The translations under genes and the position numbers were made by a program. A DNA stretch of 43,233 nt from an uncultured Lachnospiraceae bacterium (GTDB lineage Bacteria; Bacillota; Clostridia; Lachnospirales; Lachnospiraceae). The stretch spans positions 1-43,233 of the forward strand of contig CANTEG010000019.1 of NCBI GenBank assembly GCA_947652735.1, in the 5' to 3' direction. The notes beneath the pieces are model-generated. The model saw only the letters and a program-made list of their open reading frames with translations, was not told the DNA's origin and did no database searches. Of the stretch, positions 14,620-23,424 are shown piece by piece (the first letter of the stretch is position 1; every line of letters starts with the position of its first letter).

Positions 14620-16806
14620 ATGGCTGAAGAATTTAGTACAGACGGCATGTTGGATATGTATCTGTTTGAGAATGGACAATTGCTTGAGCAGCTTCAGGAA
14701 ACGGTTCTCGAACAGAAAGATGCAGACTGCTTTGATGAGGACAGCATAAATGAGATATTTAGAACGATGCATACCATTAAAGGCTCTTCGGGTATCATGA
14801 TGTTTGACGATATAACCGCTGTTTCACATAAGCTGGAGGATGTGTTCTATTTTTTAAGGGAGTCACACCCGGAACATGTGCCACATTTAGAGTTAGTGGA
14901 GCACGTGTTAGAGGTAGAAGATTTCATTTCGAATGAAATGGAAAAGATTCGTAATGGTGATCCGGTAGACGGTGATGCCAGTGAGATTATAGCGGGTCTT
15001 GACAAGTTTCTAAACAAAATTAAAAACGGCGAGGAAGAGGGAGGTAAAGAGCCACCTGCTGAAAATGTACACGAGGAGCCAAAGCAGTTTTATATTGCTC
15101 CTGTTGCAACAAGTGCCAGTCGTTTTTACAAGATTTATCTTACGTTTTATCCGGGAACGGAGATGGCGAATGTACATGCGTATAAAACAATATATGCATT
15201 AAAGGAAATCGCAGAGGATTTGCTTTATTCCCCGGAGGATATTATTTCTGATGAGCAAAGTGCAGCAGTCATTATGGAAGAAGGATTTCGAATTCTTTTG
15301 CAGGCACAATGCGATGAGGCAGAAATACGGAAATATATTACTGAAGGTTATGACATTCAAAAGGTAGATATTTATGAATGTAAGGCTGAGGAATTCCTCC
15401 AGGGCTTTGATTTTGGAGAGCAGGAAGAAACCGTTATTGACTTAGACTCTAGTGTTGAGGATATTGAATCACGGACGCAGGCAGAAACAAAGGAAAGCAC
15501 TGGGGAAGCGAAAGAGGAGCCAAAAGAAACACCGAAAGAAAAGCCAAAAGAAAAACCGAAGATGGCACCTGGTGATTTCGTTATTAAATCTAAGGAGCCT
15601 GGTAAGGCAAAGAAGCTGGCAAAGGATAAAAAAGGAGACAAGGCAACCTTTATCAATGTCAATGTCAAGAAGATGGATCAGTTGATGGATTTGATAGGAG
15701 AATTGGTTATTTCAGAATCCGTTGTACTCCAAAATCCTGATTTGAAGGTGCCGGGACTTAACCTTGACCGCTTCAATAAGGCAGCAGCCCAACTGTCCAA
15801 GATTTCCACTGACTTGCAGGATGTTATCATGTCCATGCGAATGGTTTCTCTCTCGAATATATTCCAGAAGATGAACCGTATCGTATTTGATGTATCAAGA
15901 AAGCTTGGAAAAGATATTGAATTTGAGATGGTTGGCGAGCATACAGAGGTTGATAAAAATATTGTCGAAAAAATCTCTGACCCATTGATGCATATTGTAA
16001 GAAATTCCGTAGACCACGGAATTGAAGATAAAGAAGAACGTATTGACAGCGGCAAGTCGGAGAAAGGCAAGGTTACCTTGTCAGCGAAGACAGAAGCTGG
16101 TAAGGTTTGGATTAGCGTTCAGGATGACGGAAGGGGTCTTGACAGGGAAAAGATACTTGCCAAGGCAAGAAAGCAGGGACTGCTGGATGACAATAAACCT
16201 GATGAAGCTTATAAAGATAAAGAGGTTTATCAGTTTATAACGCTTCCTGGATTTTCTACCAACGAGGAAGTAACAGAATATTCCGGACGAGGGGTTGGTA
16301 TGGACGTTGTAGTTCAGAATATCCAGTCAATCGGTGGTGCACTTGATATCGAGAGTACGCCTGGCATGGGAAGCACCATGAGCCTGAAGATTCCGTTGAC
16401 ACTGGCAATTATAGATGGTATCGTTTTGGAGGTGGGAAATTCTTCCTTCGTTTTGGAAACAGGTGTTATCAAAGAGTTTGTTCGTGTGAGAGAAGATATG
16501 ATGATTTATGAGCCAAACGGTGATGAATACATCATGATACGTGGAGAATGTTACCCTGTGCTCAGGTTGGGTAAATGGTATGACTTGAAGGATTACACGG
16601 AAAACGTTGAGGATGGTGTCATTTTAATTCTCGAGGTTGAGGAACGCAGAGTTTGTATTCTGGTTGACAGGCTAATCGGTGAGCAGGAGATAGTTGTAAA
16701 GCCGATTCCGTCATACATAAAGAAAGTGAAAGGACTGTCCGGTTGTACACAGCTTGGTGATGGAAGTATTGCCCTGATTTTGGATGCTGCCGGAATAGTG
16801 GAATAA
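14620..16806 (+). CDS. cheA: chemotaxis histidine kinase CheA
   Basis: A 728-residue kinase. The P1/Hpt domain has phospho-acceptor His51 in 'RTMHTIKGSSG'. A P2-like regulator-docking domain lies at about 165-275 and a Pro/Lys/Glu-rich flexible linker with KEKPKEKPK repeats at about 290-325. P3 dimerisation starts near 345. The P4 ATPase domain has N box 'HIVRNSVDHG', 'QDDGRGLD' and 'GRGVGMDVV'. The P5 CheW-like domain is at about 600-728. All catalytic parts are present. I chose ATG 14620 with AAAGGAG upstream over a TTG nine codons earlier. It phosphorylates CheB and the CheY-like protein just upstream and binds CheW, encoded 24 nt downstream. Confidence 0.97.
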   Translation: MAEEFSTDGMLDMYLFENGQLLEQLQETVLEQKDADCFDEDSINEIFRTMHTIKGSSGIMMFDDITAVSHKLEDVFYFLRESHPEHVPHLELVEHVLEVEDFISNEMEKIRNGDPVDGDASEIIAGLDKFLNKIKNGEEEGGKEPPAENVHEEPKQFYIAPVATSASRFYKIYLTFYPGTEMANVHAYKTIYALKEIAEDLLYSPEDIISDEQSAAVIMEEGFRILLQAQCDEAEIRKYITEGYDIQKVDIYECKAEEFLQGFDFGEQEETVIDLDSSVEDIESRTQAETKESTGEAKEEPKETPKEKPKEKPKMAPGDFVIKSKEPGKAKKLAKDKKGDKATFINVNVKKMDQLMDLIGELVISESVVLQNPDLKVPGLNLDRFNKAAAQLSKISTDLQDVIMSMRMVSLSNIFQKMNRIVFDVSRKLGKDIEFEMVGEHTEVDKNIVEKISDPLMHIVRNSVDHGIEDKEERIDSGKSEKGKVTLSAKTEAGKVWISVQDDGRGLDREKILAKARKQGLLDDNKPDEAYKDKEVYQFITLPGFSTNEEVTEYSGRGVGMDVVVQNIQSIGGALDIESTPGMGSTMSLKIPLTLAIIDGIVLEVGNSSFVLETGVIKEFVRVREDMMIYEPNGDEYIMIRGECYPVLRLGKWYDLKDYTENVEDGVILILEVEERRVCILVDRLIGEQEIVVKPIPSYIKKVKGLSGCTQLGDGSIALILDAAGIVE

Positions 16807-16830
16807 AATTATAGAAAGGAAGGTAGTCAT

Positions 16831-17379
16831 ATGGAGGCAACAAGCGAAGTTAAGAAGCAGGAAACAGGACCCCAGGGTAATTCAAATGACGACAACAATG
16901 AAAAGGGTAAATATATGACTTTCAAATCTGGAAATGAATATTTCGGACTGGCAATCCAGTATGTGAACGAAATTATCCAGATGCAGGAAATTACTGCGAT
17001 TCCTGAAACAGAGGATTATATTAAAGGCCTTATCAATTTAAGGGGAAAAGTTGTCCCTGTTATCGATGTCCGGTTGCGGTTTAAGCAAAAGCCACTGGAG
17101 TATAATGACAGAACATGTATCATTGTCATTAATGTAAAATCAACAGTAGTTGGCTTAATTGTTGAGAAAATCGCAGAAGTGGTTGAAATTAATGAAGATA
17201 ATATTCTTCCGCCGCCTAAGATTGGACATACAGATAAGGCACAGAACAAGTATGTTTATGGTATTGGTAAAGTAGGAACTACTGTTAAACTGTTGCTGGA
17301 TCCGGATAAATTATTAAATGATGAAGATTTATCAATTATGGAACAAGCAAGTGATTTAAATGAAGAAGGAGAGGTATAA
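16831..17379 (+). CDS. cheW: chemotaxis coupling protein CheW
   Basis: A 182-residue scaffold linking MCPs to CheA. The CheW fold starts near residue 28 ('[19 protein letters not shown]') and includes the signature '[18 protein letters not shown]' (about 64-81) and '[13 protein letters not shown]'. It is preceded by a ~27-residue polar, disordered tail and followed by ~20 acidic residues, making it slightly longer than the usual 150-165. AAAGGAAGG precedes the start. The stop lies 2 nt before the MCP start, so translation is probably coupled. Confidence 0.95.
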   Translation: MEATSEVKKQETGPQGNSNDDNNEKGKYMTFKSGNEYFGLAIQYVNEIIQMQEITAIPETEDYIKGLINLRGKVVPVIDVRLRFKQKPLEYNDRTCIIVINVKSTVVGLIVEKIAEVVEINEDNILPPPKIGHTDKAQNKYVYGIGKVGTTVKLLLDPDKLLNDEDLSIMEQASDLNEEGEV

Positions 17380-17381
17380 TT

Positions 17382-18854
17382 ATGAAAGACATGAAGATGA
17401 GAACCAAAATGATTATAGGCTTTGTCGTTCCAACTATATTTATAATTATAAATGTGCTGATTGGAATGAGTGCAATTGGCGATATCAGTGACAAAGTGGC
17501 TGATATGCAGAAGCAGGAGATAACTGAGATTGAGCAGACAATGAGGGACATCGGTGCAGATGAAGCAAAGGCTCAGCTTTTGATAGACGCTATTTCAGAG
17601 TCTCAGAGTAGTGCATTTAATAGTGTTAAAACATTGGCAAACAGATCTAATTTATTTAGTTTAGGAATGGTAATCATATCTGTTTTGATAACATCATTCT
17701 TATCAACATCTTTAATTAAGGCTATTAGAAAATCTGTTTCCCAGTTGTCAAATGCCGCAAAAGATATAGCTGCCGGACGTGTGGATATTGAAATGGTTAA
17801 ATATAACAACGATGAGTTTGGTGAGTTGGTTGATGAATATACAAAGGTAATCAACAACATGAAGTATCAGGCTCAGATTGCTGAGGAAGTGGCAAATGGT
17901 AACCTTACAGTTCAGGTTGATGTTAAGTCAAGTGATGATGTATTGACAGGTGCATTAAAGAAATTGGTTGATGATAACCTTCATGCTTTGACAAATATTA
18001 GTGATGCAGGTTCACAGGTAACAGTTAGTTCTTCACAGGTAGCAAGTGCCAGCCAGGCATTGGCTCAGGGTTCTACAGAGCAGGCAAGTGCAATCCAGCA
18101 GATTACAGCATCTATCGATGAGATTGCTGATAAGACAAAGGCAAATGCTGAGGAGGCAAATTCAGCAGCTAACCTTGTAGGACTTGCAATTGAAGATGTA
18201 CTTAAGGGTAACAAGCAGATGCAGGATATGATGGCTGCTATGCAGGATATTAATAAGTCATCTGAGAGTATTTCAAAGATTATTAAAACAATTGATGATA
18301 TCGCATTCCAGACAAACATTCTTGCGTTAAATGCCGCAGTTGAGGCAGCAAGAGCAGGTGAGGCAGGAAAGGGATTTGCAGTTGTTGCAGAAGAAGTAAG
18401 AAGCCTTGCAGCTAAGAGTGCAGCAGCATCAGGTGAGACTGCTGAGCTTATCGAGGAGTCTATTGAAAGAGTTAATGCAGGTTCTAAGATTGCAGAAGAA
18501 ACAGCAAAGGCTATGGAAGAAATTTCTAAGGTTGTAAAAGAAAGTGAAGGAATCATTAATGGTATTGCTGAGTCTTCAAATTATCAGGCAACAGCAGTAG
18601 CACAGATCGAGCAGGCAATTACACAGGTGTCACAGGTTGTACAGACAAACTCTGCTACAAGTGAGGAGTGTGCGGCTGCCAGCGAGGAATTATCAAACCA
18701 GGCATCAAGAATGAGAGAAATGCTTTCTATCTACAATTTGGGATCAGGACACGCAAGTTCTTCATCATTCGGTAGCTCATCATATTCTTCATCTTCTATG
18801 TCGAGTGCAAATGAGCAGGTGATTTCACTTGGTGATGATTTTGGAAAGTATTGA
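17382..18854 (+). CDS. transmembrane methyl-accepting chemotaxis protein with minimal outer domain
   Basis: A 490-residue MCP. TM1 is at about 10-30 and TM2 at about 91-112, with only ~58 residues between them, too short for a usual Cache or full four-helix-bundle sensor. HAMP (about 113-165) follows, then the long cytoplasmic coiled coil with hairpin tip '[21 protein letters not shown]'. The C-terminal tail (about 457-490) is very Ser-rich, with no CheR-tethering pentapeptide of the enteric kind. GGAGAGG lies 7 nt upstream. As last gene of the Che operon it is the pathway's own receptor; it may read membrane state or work through other receptors in the array. Confidence 0.95.
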   Translation: MKDMKMRTKMIIGFVVPTIFIIINVLIGMSAIGDISDKVADMQKQEITEIEQTMRDIGADEAKAQLLIDAISESQSSAFNSVKTLANRSNLFSLGMVIISVLITSFLSTSLIKAIRKSVSQLSNAAKDIAAGRVDIEMVKYNNDEFGELVDEYTKVINNMKYQAQIAEEVANGNLTVQVDVKSSDDVLTGALKKLVDDNLHALTNISDAGSQVTVSSSQVASASQALAQGSTEQASAIQQITASIDEIADKTKANAEEANSAANLVGLAIEDVLKGNKQMQDMMAAMQDINKSSESISKIIKTIDDIAFQTNILALNAAVEAARAGEAGKGFAVVAEEVRSLAAKSAAASGETAELIEESIERVNAGSKIAEETAKAMEEISKVVKESEGIINGIAESSNYQATAVAQIEQAITQVSQVVQTNSATSEECAAASEELSNQASRMREMLSIYNLGSGHASSSSFGSSSYSSSSMSSANEQVISLGDDFGKY

Positions 18855-18889
18855 TTATAGGATAATATAAAACGAATCATATGTTAAAT

Positions 18890-18936
18890 AAAAGACCGCT
18901 TTTGCAAACCATAATAAGTTAGCAAAGCGGTCTTTT
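18890..18936 (+). terminator. intrinsic terminator of the chemotaxis operon
   Basis: AAAAGACCGCTTTTGC (18890-18905) pairs with GCAAAGCGGTCTTTT (18922-18936) with one bulge. The T tract is part of the stem and the structure works in both directions, so it may also stop the decayed genes on the other strand. Confidence 0.85.
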
Positions 18937-18959
18937 AAAATTATTGTTTGATGTATCAA

Positions 18960-19109
18960 CTAATTCTCTTTTCTGTACTCTTGTTGGGAAGAAATATAAT
19001 GTGCAAATTTCGTTATTTCTGCTTTCCCACTTTCATTTAATAAAGAAAAAATAGCGATAAGCCGTTGTGTGTCTTCGTCAATAGTCGTTTCGTTTGATTT
19101 ATCTGAATA
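18960..19109 (-). pseudogene. C-terminal fragment of an XRE-type regulator
   Basis: Reading the minus strand gives about 49 codons ending in TAG at 18960-18962, with 'DEDTQRLIAIFSLLNESGK' and the ending 'HYISSQQEYRKEN'. This pattern, a helix around 'LLNESGKAEI' and then a polar tail, is typical of the C-terminus of small Cro/C1-type regulators. There is no start codon or helix-turn-helix part. An in-frame stop and the IS21 scrap lie directly upstream on that strand, so the 5' part appears to have been removed by the insertion. The family call is by pattern only. Confidence 0.45.
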
Positions 19110-19128
19110 TTATCCCGCTTGGGAGGCA

Positions 19129-19425
19129 TCAGTTTCCCGCTTGAGAGCCACCCGGGAGTTTCTTTCTTAAGTTTGTTTCATTTATTGGGATTTCATAGGC
19201 ATTATGGATAATCCTGTCCATGATGGAATCCGCCTGTGTCCCGCCGCCGAGCCTGCTGTGCCATTCATCCACGGGATACTGCCCGACAAAAATGGTGGAA
19301 TTGTTTCAGCTGCGCTGCTCAAACAGTTCATAGAGGTTCTTGGCATCCTTTTCAGAAAGTTTGTAATTCAGCCATTCATCAAGGATAAGGATCTGATAGT
19401 TGCCGATTCTTTTGGTAGTGCTCAG
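19129..19425 (-). pseudogene. IS21-family IstB (ATPase) fragment with nonsense codon
   Basis: Minus-strand translation from 19425 shows the IstB Walker B region 'QILILDEWL', then 'LYELFEQRS', a TGA in place of the usual Trp, 'NNSTIFVGQYPVDEWHSRL', and the signature 'GGGTQADSIMDRIIHNAYEIP', ending at a stop at 19129-19131. The N-terminal half with the Walker A motif is missing. IstB is the helper ATPase of IS21 transposition; this copy is dead twice over. No IstA remnant was seen. It is fused head-on to the broken LytTR gene on the other strand. Confidence 0.8.
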
Positions 19426-19966
19426 TATTGAATTTATAGAAGAATCATTTGACGGAATTTATCTTGGTAAAATTTTAAACAGGAAACATCCTGACTGTCA
19501 GATAATATATGTTAACGACAGTCAGAAAGATTTGCCTGATGTGTATGAGACAAGGCATTGTTATTGTATTCGGGCAGGAGATATGGTGCATATGCTGCCA
19601 AAGGCAATTGAAAAAGCAATGGAACTAATCGGGGATGCCAAAGAGGGAAATTCGCTTAGCATTGCCTGTAACGGACATATGATTTTTATTCTTTTGGATG
19701 ATATAAAATATATAGAAAAGGTTGCACGTACAATTAAAATACATACAGAGCACGCAGTATATAGCTGCTACATGACATTGTCAAATATATGCCGAAAAAT
19801 TGAGGGGGGGGGTAGAAAATTCCTTAGGTGTCATGGGAGCTTTATTGTGAATTTCAGTCATATAAAAATGATTGAATCGGATAACATATACATGGATGAC
19901 GGAGGCGTAATTCCAATCGGTCGGACATTTAAGGCAAGGCTAAAAGAACTATGGGGTGGAAAGTAA
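19424..19966 (+). pseudogene. N-terminally truncated LytTR-type response regulator
   Basis: About 180 residues remain. A tail of a receiver-like domain ('GKILNRKHPDCQIIYVND') is followed by a LytTR DNA-binding domain (about 75-180 of the remnant) with 'DIKYIEKVARTIKIHTEH', 'LRCHGSFIVNFSHIKMI' and 'IPIGRTFKARL', as in AgrA/VirR-type regulators. The receiver's N-terminus and phospho-acceptor region are gone, cut where the IstB fragment begins. The frame stays open into IS DNA (a TTG at 19400), so a short LytTR-only protein could still be made. A run of nine G (19804-19812) encodes three Gly inside the DNA-binding domain. Confidence 0.7.
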
Positions 19967-20006
19967 AGAGGCTGTACAGATGGTGTACAGCCTCTTGGTT
20001 CCTTTT
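19967..20006 (+). terminator. intrinsic terminator after the LytTR remnant
   Basis: A 12-bp perfect stem, AGAGGCTGTACA (19967-19978) with TGTACAGCCTCT (19984-19995), has a 5-nt loop and is followed by a modest T-rich stretch (TGGTTCCTTTT). Confidence 0.7.
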
Positions 20007-20020
20007 AGGAAATGTCGTTC

Positions 20021-20194
20021 CTATATATTGGTTTGGGAAATATATTTTTCTGCGTCCTCGGGTGACAGGGCAAAGCTATTTATAAGGGCTTCTGTGATTT
20101 GGTCGTTGGAGAAACCGTTTTCTTTCAGGAGAGAAAGCGTGTTTGAAATTGTTTGGGTAATGCAATTCTTTTGTAAAAAATCATAATCATTAAT
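20021..20194 (-). pseudogene. C-terminal fragment resembling an Rpn/PD-(D/E)XK-family protein
   Basis: The minus strand reads about 57 codons between an in-frame TAA and a TAG at 20021-20023. It contains 'LLKENGFSNDQITEAL' and the tail 'FALSPEDAEKYISQ', which resembles the C-terminal ends of Rpn-type nuclease genes common in Lachnospiraceae. There is no start codon and no catalytic part. The call is weak and rests on pattern only. A full-length Rpn-type gene of a different subtype lies 300 bp away. Confidence 0.35.
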
Positions 20195-20415
20195 TTAAGA
20201 AAAAATTGCTTGCAATCGTAACATGCCTGTAATACAATATTTGCAAAGCATTGTATTCTATTTTTACTTTGGCTCAAGCCATTCTTGACGAATCTGTAAT
20301 CAAATAAACTTCGATGCTTTATTTCATAAAAATAGGCAGCGAAGTTGCTGTTTGAAATAGATGAATATATGTCATGTCACAATTTTAGTATGGCGCTATG
20401 GATATTGCATGACTT

Positions 20416-20424
20416 TGGTATAAC
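20416..20424 (+). promoter_or_regulatory. possible extended -10 promoter of the Rpn-type gene
   Basis: TGGTATAAC, an extended -10 (TGnTATAAC), lies about 65 nt before the start codon. No good -35 is present. The remaining bases from 20195 to 20489 show nothing else recognisable. Confidence 0.35.
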
Positions 20425-20489
20425 AATCAATCTATTTTGTTCAATTTCAATCTTCTCTGCCTGACAAGCCAATTATAGGAGGAAAATTG

Positions 20490-21359
20490 ATGAACAAAAA
20501 ATTGAACCGGCAATCAAACATTAAAAGCTTTGAGGAACTGGAGTTTAAGGATGATTTTATGTTTGGGGTTATTATGAGGAACCCTAAGTATTGCAAGCCG
20601 TTTTTAGAAACGATATTAGGTATAAAAATATCAAATATAGAATATCCGAAAACGCAGGAAACAATCGACATTACAGCAAACGCTAAAAGTGTGAGACTGG
20701 ATGTATACGTGGAGGATGAACGCAGTACCATTTACAACATTGAAATGCAGGTGTCAACAAATAAAAATTTACCTAAGAGAACCAGGTATTATCAGGGAAT
20801 GATAGACCTTAATATTTTGGAAAAGGGTGAGGATTACAAAAATCTGAAACGGAGCTATGTGATTTTTATTTGTACCTTTGACTTATTTGGCAAAGGAAGA
20901 CATATATACACATTTGAAAACAGATGCTTACAGGATTATGAAATAAGCTTGGGTGACGAAACAACCAAAATAATATTAAATACAAAGGGAACAATGGATG
21001 ATGTAAGTCTGGAAATGAAACGACTGTTAGATTACATAGACAGGCAGGTGGTGTCTGATGGATTTACAAGGGAACTGGAGACAGCGGTTGAATCCGTGAG
21101 AAGTAATGAGAAATGGAGGCTTGACTATATGACTTTGGAAATGCGATATAGGGAATTGTTTGAAGAGGCATTAGAACAGGGACTGGAGCAGGGGATAGAA
21201 CAAGGAATAGAACAAGGAATAGAACAAGGAATAGAACAAATGGTAATTAAGATGCTTAAAGCAGATAAGCTGTCGGTAGAAGAAATTTCCGCATATTCAG
21301 AGCTTACGGTTGAGAAGGTACGGGAATTAAAGCAACAAATGGAACAAGGTGTGTTATAA
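20490..21359 (+). CDS. Rpn-family PD-(D/E)XK nuclease (putative recombination-promoting/transposase-like)
   Basis: A 289-residue protein of the PD-(D/E)XK nuclease family often labelled transposase. The N-terminal signature 'ELEFKDDFMFGVIMRNPKYC' (about 14-33) is typical. The nuclease core has 'VRLDVYVEDE' (Asp) and 'YNIEMQ' (ExQ), which match the D...ExK/Q catalytic pattern. The C-terminal part (about 225-285) is helical and includes four to five EQGI repeats from a 12-bp tandem DNA repeat. E. coli Rpn proteins are Ca-stimulated DNases that promote RecA-independent recombination; the role here is inferred. Start ATG 20490 lies 7 nt after AGGAGG; a TTG one codon earlier is less likely. Monocistronic. 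Confidence 0.85.
   Translation: MNKKLNRQSNIKSFEELEFKDDFMFGVIMRNPKYCKPFLETILGIKISNIEYPKTQETIDITANAKSVRLDVYVEDERSTIYNIEMQVSTNKNLPKRTRYYQGMIDLNILEKGEDYKNLKRSYVIFICTFDLFGKGRHIYTFENRCLQDYEISLGDETTKIILNTKGTMDDVSLEMKRLLDYIDRQVVSDGFTRELETAVESVRSNEKWRLDYMTLEMRYRELFEEALEQGLEQGIEQGIEQGIEQGIEQMVIKMLKADKLSVEEISAYSELTVEKVRELKQQMEQGVL
21180..21239 (+). repeat. 12-bp in-frame tandem repeat
   Basis: Four copies of GG(A/G)ATAGAACAA (21192-21239) follow one diverged copy (21180-21191). Each adds Gly-Ile-Glu-Gln to the protein. The nearly identical copies suggest recent slippage; because the unit is a multiple of three, copy-number changes keep the frame. Confidence 0.9.
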
Positions 21360-21479
21360 AAAACAGATAAAATTTTTATTTGAAATATTTTAGTATTATT
21401 ATGGAAATTATGGTAGAAATAGGTTATTATAATCCTTGGGTAAAGATAAATACAAAATACAAGAAGGAGAGATTACAAG

Positions 21480-22769
21480 ATGAGAGCCTATAAAGATATG
21501 AGTAAGGACGAGCTGTTGTCGTTGAAGGCAGCATTACAGGAAGAATATAAAACAGCAGAAGCAAAGGGGCTTTCTTTAAATATGGCAAGAGGAAAGCCGG
21601 GAGCATCACAATTAACACTTTCCATGCCGATGCTGGATGTGGTAAACAGTGAATCGGATATGAATACGTTTCTTGGTAATGATACCAGAAATTATGGTGA
21701 TTTGGATGGAATCGGTGAGTGCAGAAAGTTCATGGCTGACATGATGGATGTTAAAAAGGATAATGTAATTGTATGTGGAAATTCCAGTTTGAACATTATG
21801 TACGATACGGTGGCACGTTCCTTTGCGTTTGGTGTAAATGGATGCACACCGTGGTGTAAGCAGGATAAGGTAAAGTTTTTGTGCCCTGTTCCCGGATATG
21901 ACAGACATTTTAAGATTACGGAAGTTTTTGGAATTGAAATGATTAATGTTCCGCTGCATGAAGATGGTCCGGATATGGACATGGTGGAGCAGTATGTCAA
22001 TAATGATTCGGCGGTGAAAGGAATCTGGTGCGTACCAAAGTATTCCAATCCGACTGGTATTTCTTATTCTGACGAGGTTGTAAAGCGGTTTGCAAATCTG
22101 AAGCCGGCAGCAGAGGACTTTAGAATTTACTGGGACAATGCATATTGTATTCATCATTTATATGAGGATCAGCAGGATGAGATTTTAAACATATTGGAGG
22201 AATGTGAAAAGGCAGGAAACCCTGATATGGTGTATATATTTGCATCAACCTCCAAAATCAGTTTCCCAGGTTCAGGTATTTCAGCAATCGCTACCTCACC
22301 AAATAATATGGAGTATATTATGGGTCACATGTCAGTGCAGACCATTGGACATGATAAGATTAACCAGTTGCGTCATGTGCGGTTTTTTAAGGATATAGAT
22401 GGTTTAAAAGCACATATGCAAAAGCATGGAGAGCTGTTGCGTCCGAAGTTTGAATCGGTGCTTAATATTTTGGAAGAGGAATTAACAGGTCTTGAAATTG
22501 GAACATGGATAAAGCCAAGAGGCGGATACTTCATTTCCTTTGATGCCATGCCAGGCTGTGCCAAGGCCATTGTGAATAAGTGTAAGGAGCTTGGAGTTGT
22601 AATGACAGGAGCAGGTGCTACCTATCCATATGGAAAGGACCCGCAGGATTCAAATATCAGAATTGCACCAACGTTCCCAACACCGGAAGAAATGCTGGAG
22701 GCAACAAAGATTTTTGTTTTATGTGTAAAGCTTGCAAGTATAGAGAAGCTGTTAGAGGAAAAGAATTAG
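21480..22769 (+). CDS. type Ic aspartate aminotransferase-like PLP enzyme
   Basis: A 429-residue fold-type I aminotransferase of the subgroup Ic family, probably moving amino groups between aspartate or another amino acid and 2-oxoglutarate. Visible: 'LNMARGKPGASQ' near the N-terminus, N190-P-T-G, Asp219 in 'YWDNAY' (pyridine nitrogen), Schiff-base Lys259 in 'FASTSKISFPGSG', and the substrate carboxylate Arg in 'NIRIAPTFPTPEE'. All key residues are present. AGAAGGAGA lies 8-16 nt before the ATG. It is monocistronic, with a strong terminator 8 nt after the stop. The exact amino acid used cannot be read from sequence. Confidence 0.9.
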   Translation: MRAYKDMSKDELLSLKAALQEEYKTAEAKGLSLNMARGKPGASQLTLSMPMLDVVNSESDMNTFLGNDTRNYGDLDGIGECRKFMADMMDVKKDNVIVCGNSSLNIMYDTVARSFAFGVNGCTPWCKQDKVKFLCPVPGYDRHFKITEVFGIEMINVPLHEDGPDMDMVEQYVNNDSAVKGIWCVPKYSNPTGISYSDEVVKRFANLKPAAEDFRIYWDNAYCIHHLYEDQQDEILNILEECEKAGNPDMVYIFASTSKISFPGSGISAIATSPNNMEYIMGHMSVQTIGHDKINQLRHVRFFKDIDGLKAHMQKHGELLRPKFESVLNILEEELTGLEIGTWIKPRGGYFISFDAMPGCAKAIVNKCKELGVVMTGAGATYPYGKDPQDSNIRIAPTFPTPEEMLEATKIFVLCVKLASIEKLLEEKN

Positions 22770-22776
22770 AATTTAT

Positions 22777-22816
22777 AAAAAGTGGCTGTCCCGCTAAGTG
22801 GAACAGCCACTTTTTT
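22777..22816. terminator. bidirectional intrinsic terminator
   Basis: A 13-bp stem, AAAAAGTGGCTGT (22777-22789) with ACAGCCACTTTTT (22803-22815), has T on one side and A on the other. It can end both the aminotransferase gene and the convergent CHR operon. Confidence 0.88.
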
Positions 22817-22867
22817 CTGTGAAATCCCGTATATTTACCAACGCAGGAAAATTATAATGCTTTTCGC

Positions 22868-23419
22868 TTACTGATAAAATATAAGTCCGGCAATGCCGCT
22901 TAACAGCATAATGATAATTGGATTAACCTTCCATCTACGTAATAGTAAGAGCATAGTTAAAAGCAAAAGCAATGCAGTCCGGTTAAACGATAAAAAATTT
23001 GATTCGGGATTATTATTACCATATAACGTTAATAATAAAATTGTGCATGCGGCTGAAATAATTAAACCTAAGGAAGCGGATTTTAGCCCATTTTGTACTT
23101 CCAACACATAGTTGGATGTTTGATGCGTCAGGAAAAATTTATATAACAATACGGAAATTATAATGCCGCACAATATGCAGCCGATTGTTGTAGCTAGTGC
23201 ACCTGCAATGCCGCCAATTTGAAGCCCGACAAATGTTGATGTATTGACGGCTAGCGGACCAGGAGTCATTTGGGAAATCGTAATAATGTCTGTAAACATT
23301 TTTTCGCTTATCCAGCCTGTTTTTGTTACGACCTGTTCCTGAATTAACGGTATAATTGCATAGCCGCCGCCAATGCTCAATAAGCCGATTTTGAGGAATA
23401 TAATAAACAAACTCCACAT
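22868..23419 (-). CDS. CHR-family half-transporter (chromate-transporter type), second subunit
   Basis: A 183-residue membrane protein made of one CHR domain. It starts with 'LKIGLLSIGGGYAIIPLIQEQVV' and has 'ISQMTPGPLAVNTSTFVGLQIGG' in the first third, then four or five more hydrophobic helices. CHR proteins of this short type work as heterologous pairs that together equal one long ChrA; long forms export chromate, but the natural substrate of such pairs in gut Firmicutes is unknown. Its start lies 5 nt after the stop of the partner gene, with AAGGAGG inside the partner's end. Confidence 0.88.
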   Translation of the reverse strand: MWSLFIIFLKIGLLSIGGGYAIIPLIQEQVVTKTGWISEKMFTDIITISQMTPGPLAVNTSTFVGLQIGGIAGALATTIGCILCGIIISVLLYKFFLTHQTSNYVLEVQNGLKSASLGLIISAACTILLLTLYGNNNPESNFLSFNRTALLLLLTMLLLLRRWKVNPIIIMLLSGIAGLIFYQ

Positions 23420-23424
23420 AACGC

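Noticed and set aside
9731-18854. Flagellar genes within the Che operon
   Set aside because: All reading frames between the Che genes were accounted for; none resembles fli, flg or mot genes.
19956-20186. 76-codon frame on the plus strand
   Set aside because: It crosses the terminator and lies antisense to the Rpn-like tail, which has the more protein-like composition.
20487-20489. TTG start for the Rpn-type gene
   Set aside because: An ATG follows one codon later with better spacing to AGGAGG; the same logic was applied at 28572.
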